Below, one piece after another: positions 63,503 through 64,000 of a stretch of DNA of 64,000 nucleotides (the first letter of the stretch is position 1; each line of letters opens with the position of its first letter). The DNA is from Batillaria attramentaria (Eukaryota > Mollusca > Gastropoda > Batillariidae). The position numbers and the translations under genes were made by a program. The notes beneath the pieces are model-generated. The model saw nothing but the letters and a program-made list of their open reading frames with translations. It was not told the origin of the DNA and searched no databases. Where the stretch lies: assembly GCA_018292915.2 (NCBI GenBank), contig JACVVK020000148.1:994501-1058500 (forward strand). Reading direction: 5' to 3'.

Positions 63503-63724
63503 TCTTTCAGCCTAACATAATCTGTGATATTGTTTTTGGTCTGGAAGAATACAATCTTGTACAGGATCTCATTTAAGTCTCACAAATTTTTAATATATAT
63601 TTACATCATGTTTTAAGCTAGCCCTTTTATGTTTTAAAGGACCTGGCAGGATGGGACTGTGCTAGCCGCGAAATAGTCTTTGTTGCTTGCGCGGCGTTAA
63701 GCCCTAAATAACTAACTAACTAAC
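63503..63724 (+). other. LINE 3' UTR with terminal hairpin and TAAC tail
   Basis: Ends with AGCCGCG, about 18 nt, TGCGCGGC, then GTTAAGCCC and (TAAC)n. GCCGCG/CGCGGC can pair into a stem. Terminal stems of this kind are recognised by the enzyme in other LINEs (family knowledge). The same block is found alone at 25696, 42634 and 59080. Confidence 0.75.
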
Positions 63725-64000
63725 TCGGCCCTTTCATCTATATTTCTTCTTTTTAACCCCTCACTTACGTCTGCACTACCAGTGGTTAGGAATAAGTGAT
63801 GTTGGGCATATGCTGCGAATTGGTTTATTGCGCCTAGGAGATGATAAGTTGCAATATTTGCTGTATATGCGTTTAGTATTTATCTTTGTTTTACCTAGTT
63901 GTAATTGTCATTTGTTTTCTACGCTTTTTTTGTAACCGGGAGTTCGAGAAATTAGCATGAAGGTGCAGCGTCTCCTGCATGTCCTAGGTTTATATTGCCC
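63725..64000 (-). mobile_element. Continuation of the recombinase-like element 5' block, copy 2
   Basis: Matches 25346-25627 and runs off the window end. It begins with the right-hand LINE target duplication. Confidence 0.8.

Larger units (their letters stand above)
57322..63724 (+). mobile_element. Full-length I/Nimb-type LINE with 12-bp target duplication
   Basis: A 6.4-kb element with a 5' leader (57322-58179), an ORF1 with CCHC knuckles, an ORF2 with endonuclease, reverse transcriptase and RNase H, and a 3' UTR ending GGCGTTAAGCCCTAAATAAC with TAAC repeats. It is flanked by TCGGCCCTTTCA at 57310-57321 and 63725-63736. The empty site occurs in the related sequence near 25346 (TCGGTCCTTTCA). 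RNase H plus a short-repeat tail fits the I superclade (I/Nimb); clade is by recollection. Defects in both ORFs make it non-autonomous now. Confidence 0.9.

Overview
Eukaryotic, almost certainly lophotrochozoan and most likely molluscan DNA: intron-rich genes with canonical GT/AG junctions, long (CA)n/(CT)n and homopolymer tracts, several tRNA-derived SINE families, a Helentron-like element family, an I/Nimb-type LINE, piggyBac remains and many foldback elements. The species cannot be fixed from the sequence alone.

Layout. 1-6577: AT-rich DNA without a recognisable gene, downstream of (and possibly the long 3' UTR of) the first gene. 6578-19116, minus strand: a complete 12-coding-exon gene for a GALNT7-type polypeptide N-acetylgalactosaminyltransferase. 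All exon phases match, giving 627 codons with a type II membrane anchor, the GT27 catalytic domain (DAH, WGGEN, GHIYR motifs) and a C-terminal ricin-type lectin domain; its introns hold SINEs and a foldback MITE. 19117-28400: mobile-element debris, including a decayed minus-strand gene of a putative tyrosine-recombinase-like element, SINEs, and a Helentron-like non-autonomous element made of tandem repeats carrying TCAAGGTCA-type motifs. 28594-46112 and perhaps beyond, plus strand: a second host gene with a signal-peptide exon followed by EGF-like exons with phase-1 boundaries; one symmetric EGF exon looks decayed and can be skipped without breaking the frame. Its introns carry a piggyBac remnant, large palindromes, nested SINEs, minisatellites and further Helentron-like copies.

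46900-54240: a layered repeat structure. An inverted duplication has one arm split by a 3.5-kb element with long inverted terminal repeats; that element contains a smaller foldback element, and the duplication encloses an array of the TCAAGGTCA repeat. 55030-64000: a second decayed copy of the recombinase-like gene, broken by a hAT-like MITE, another MITE and a full-length 6.4-kb LINE (57322-63724) with a 12-bp target duplication. ORF1 of the LINE is interrupted by a short 5'-truncated insert matching its own 3' end; ORF2 (endonuclease, reverse transcriptase, RNase H) is nearly intact but has a damaged start and a frameshift in the RNase H domain.

The two host genes are both secretory-pathway genes (a Golgi O-glycosylation enzyme and a secreted or membrane EGF-repeat protein), but nothing in the sequence links them functionally. 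All exon models, family names and repeat boundaries were read by eye, without alignment software.
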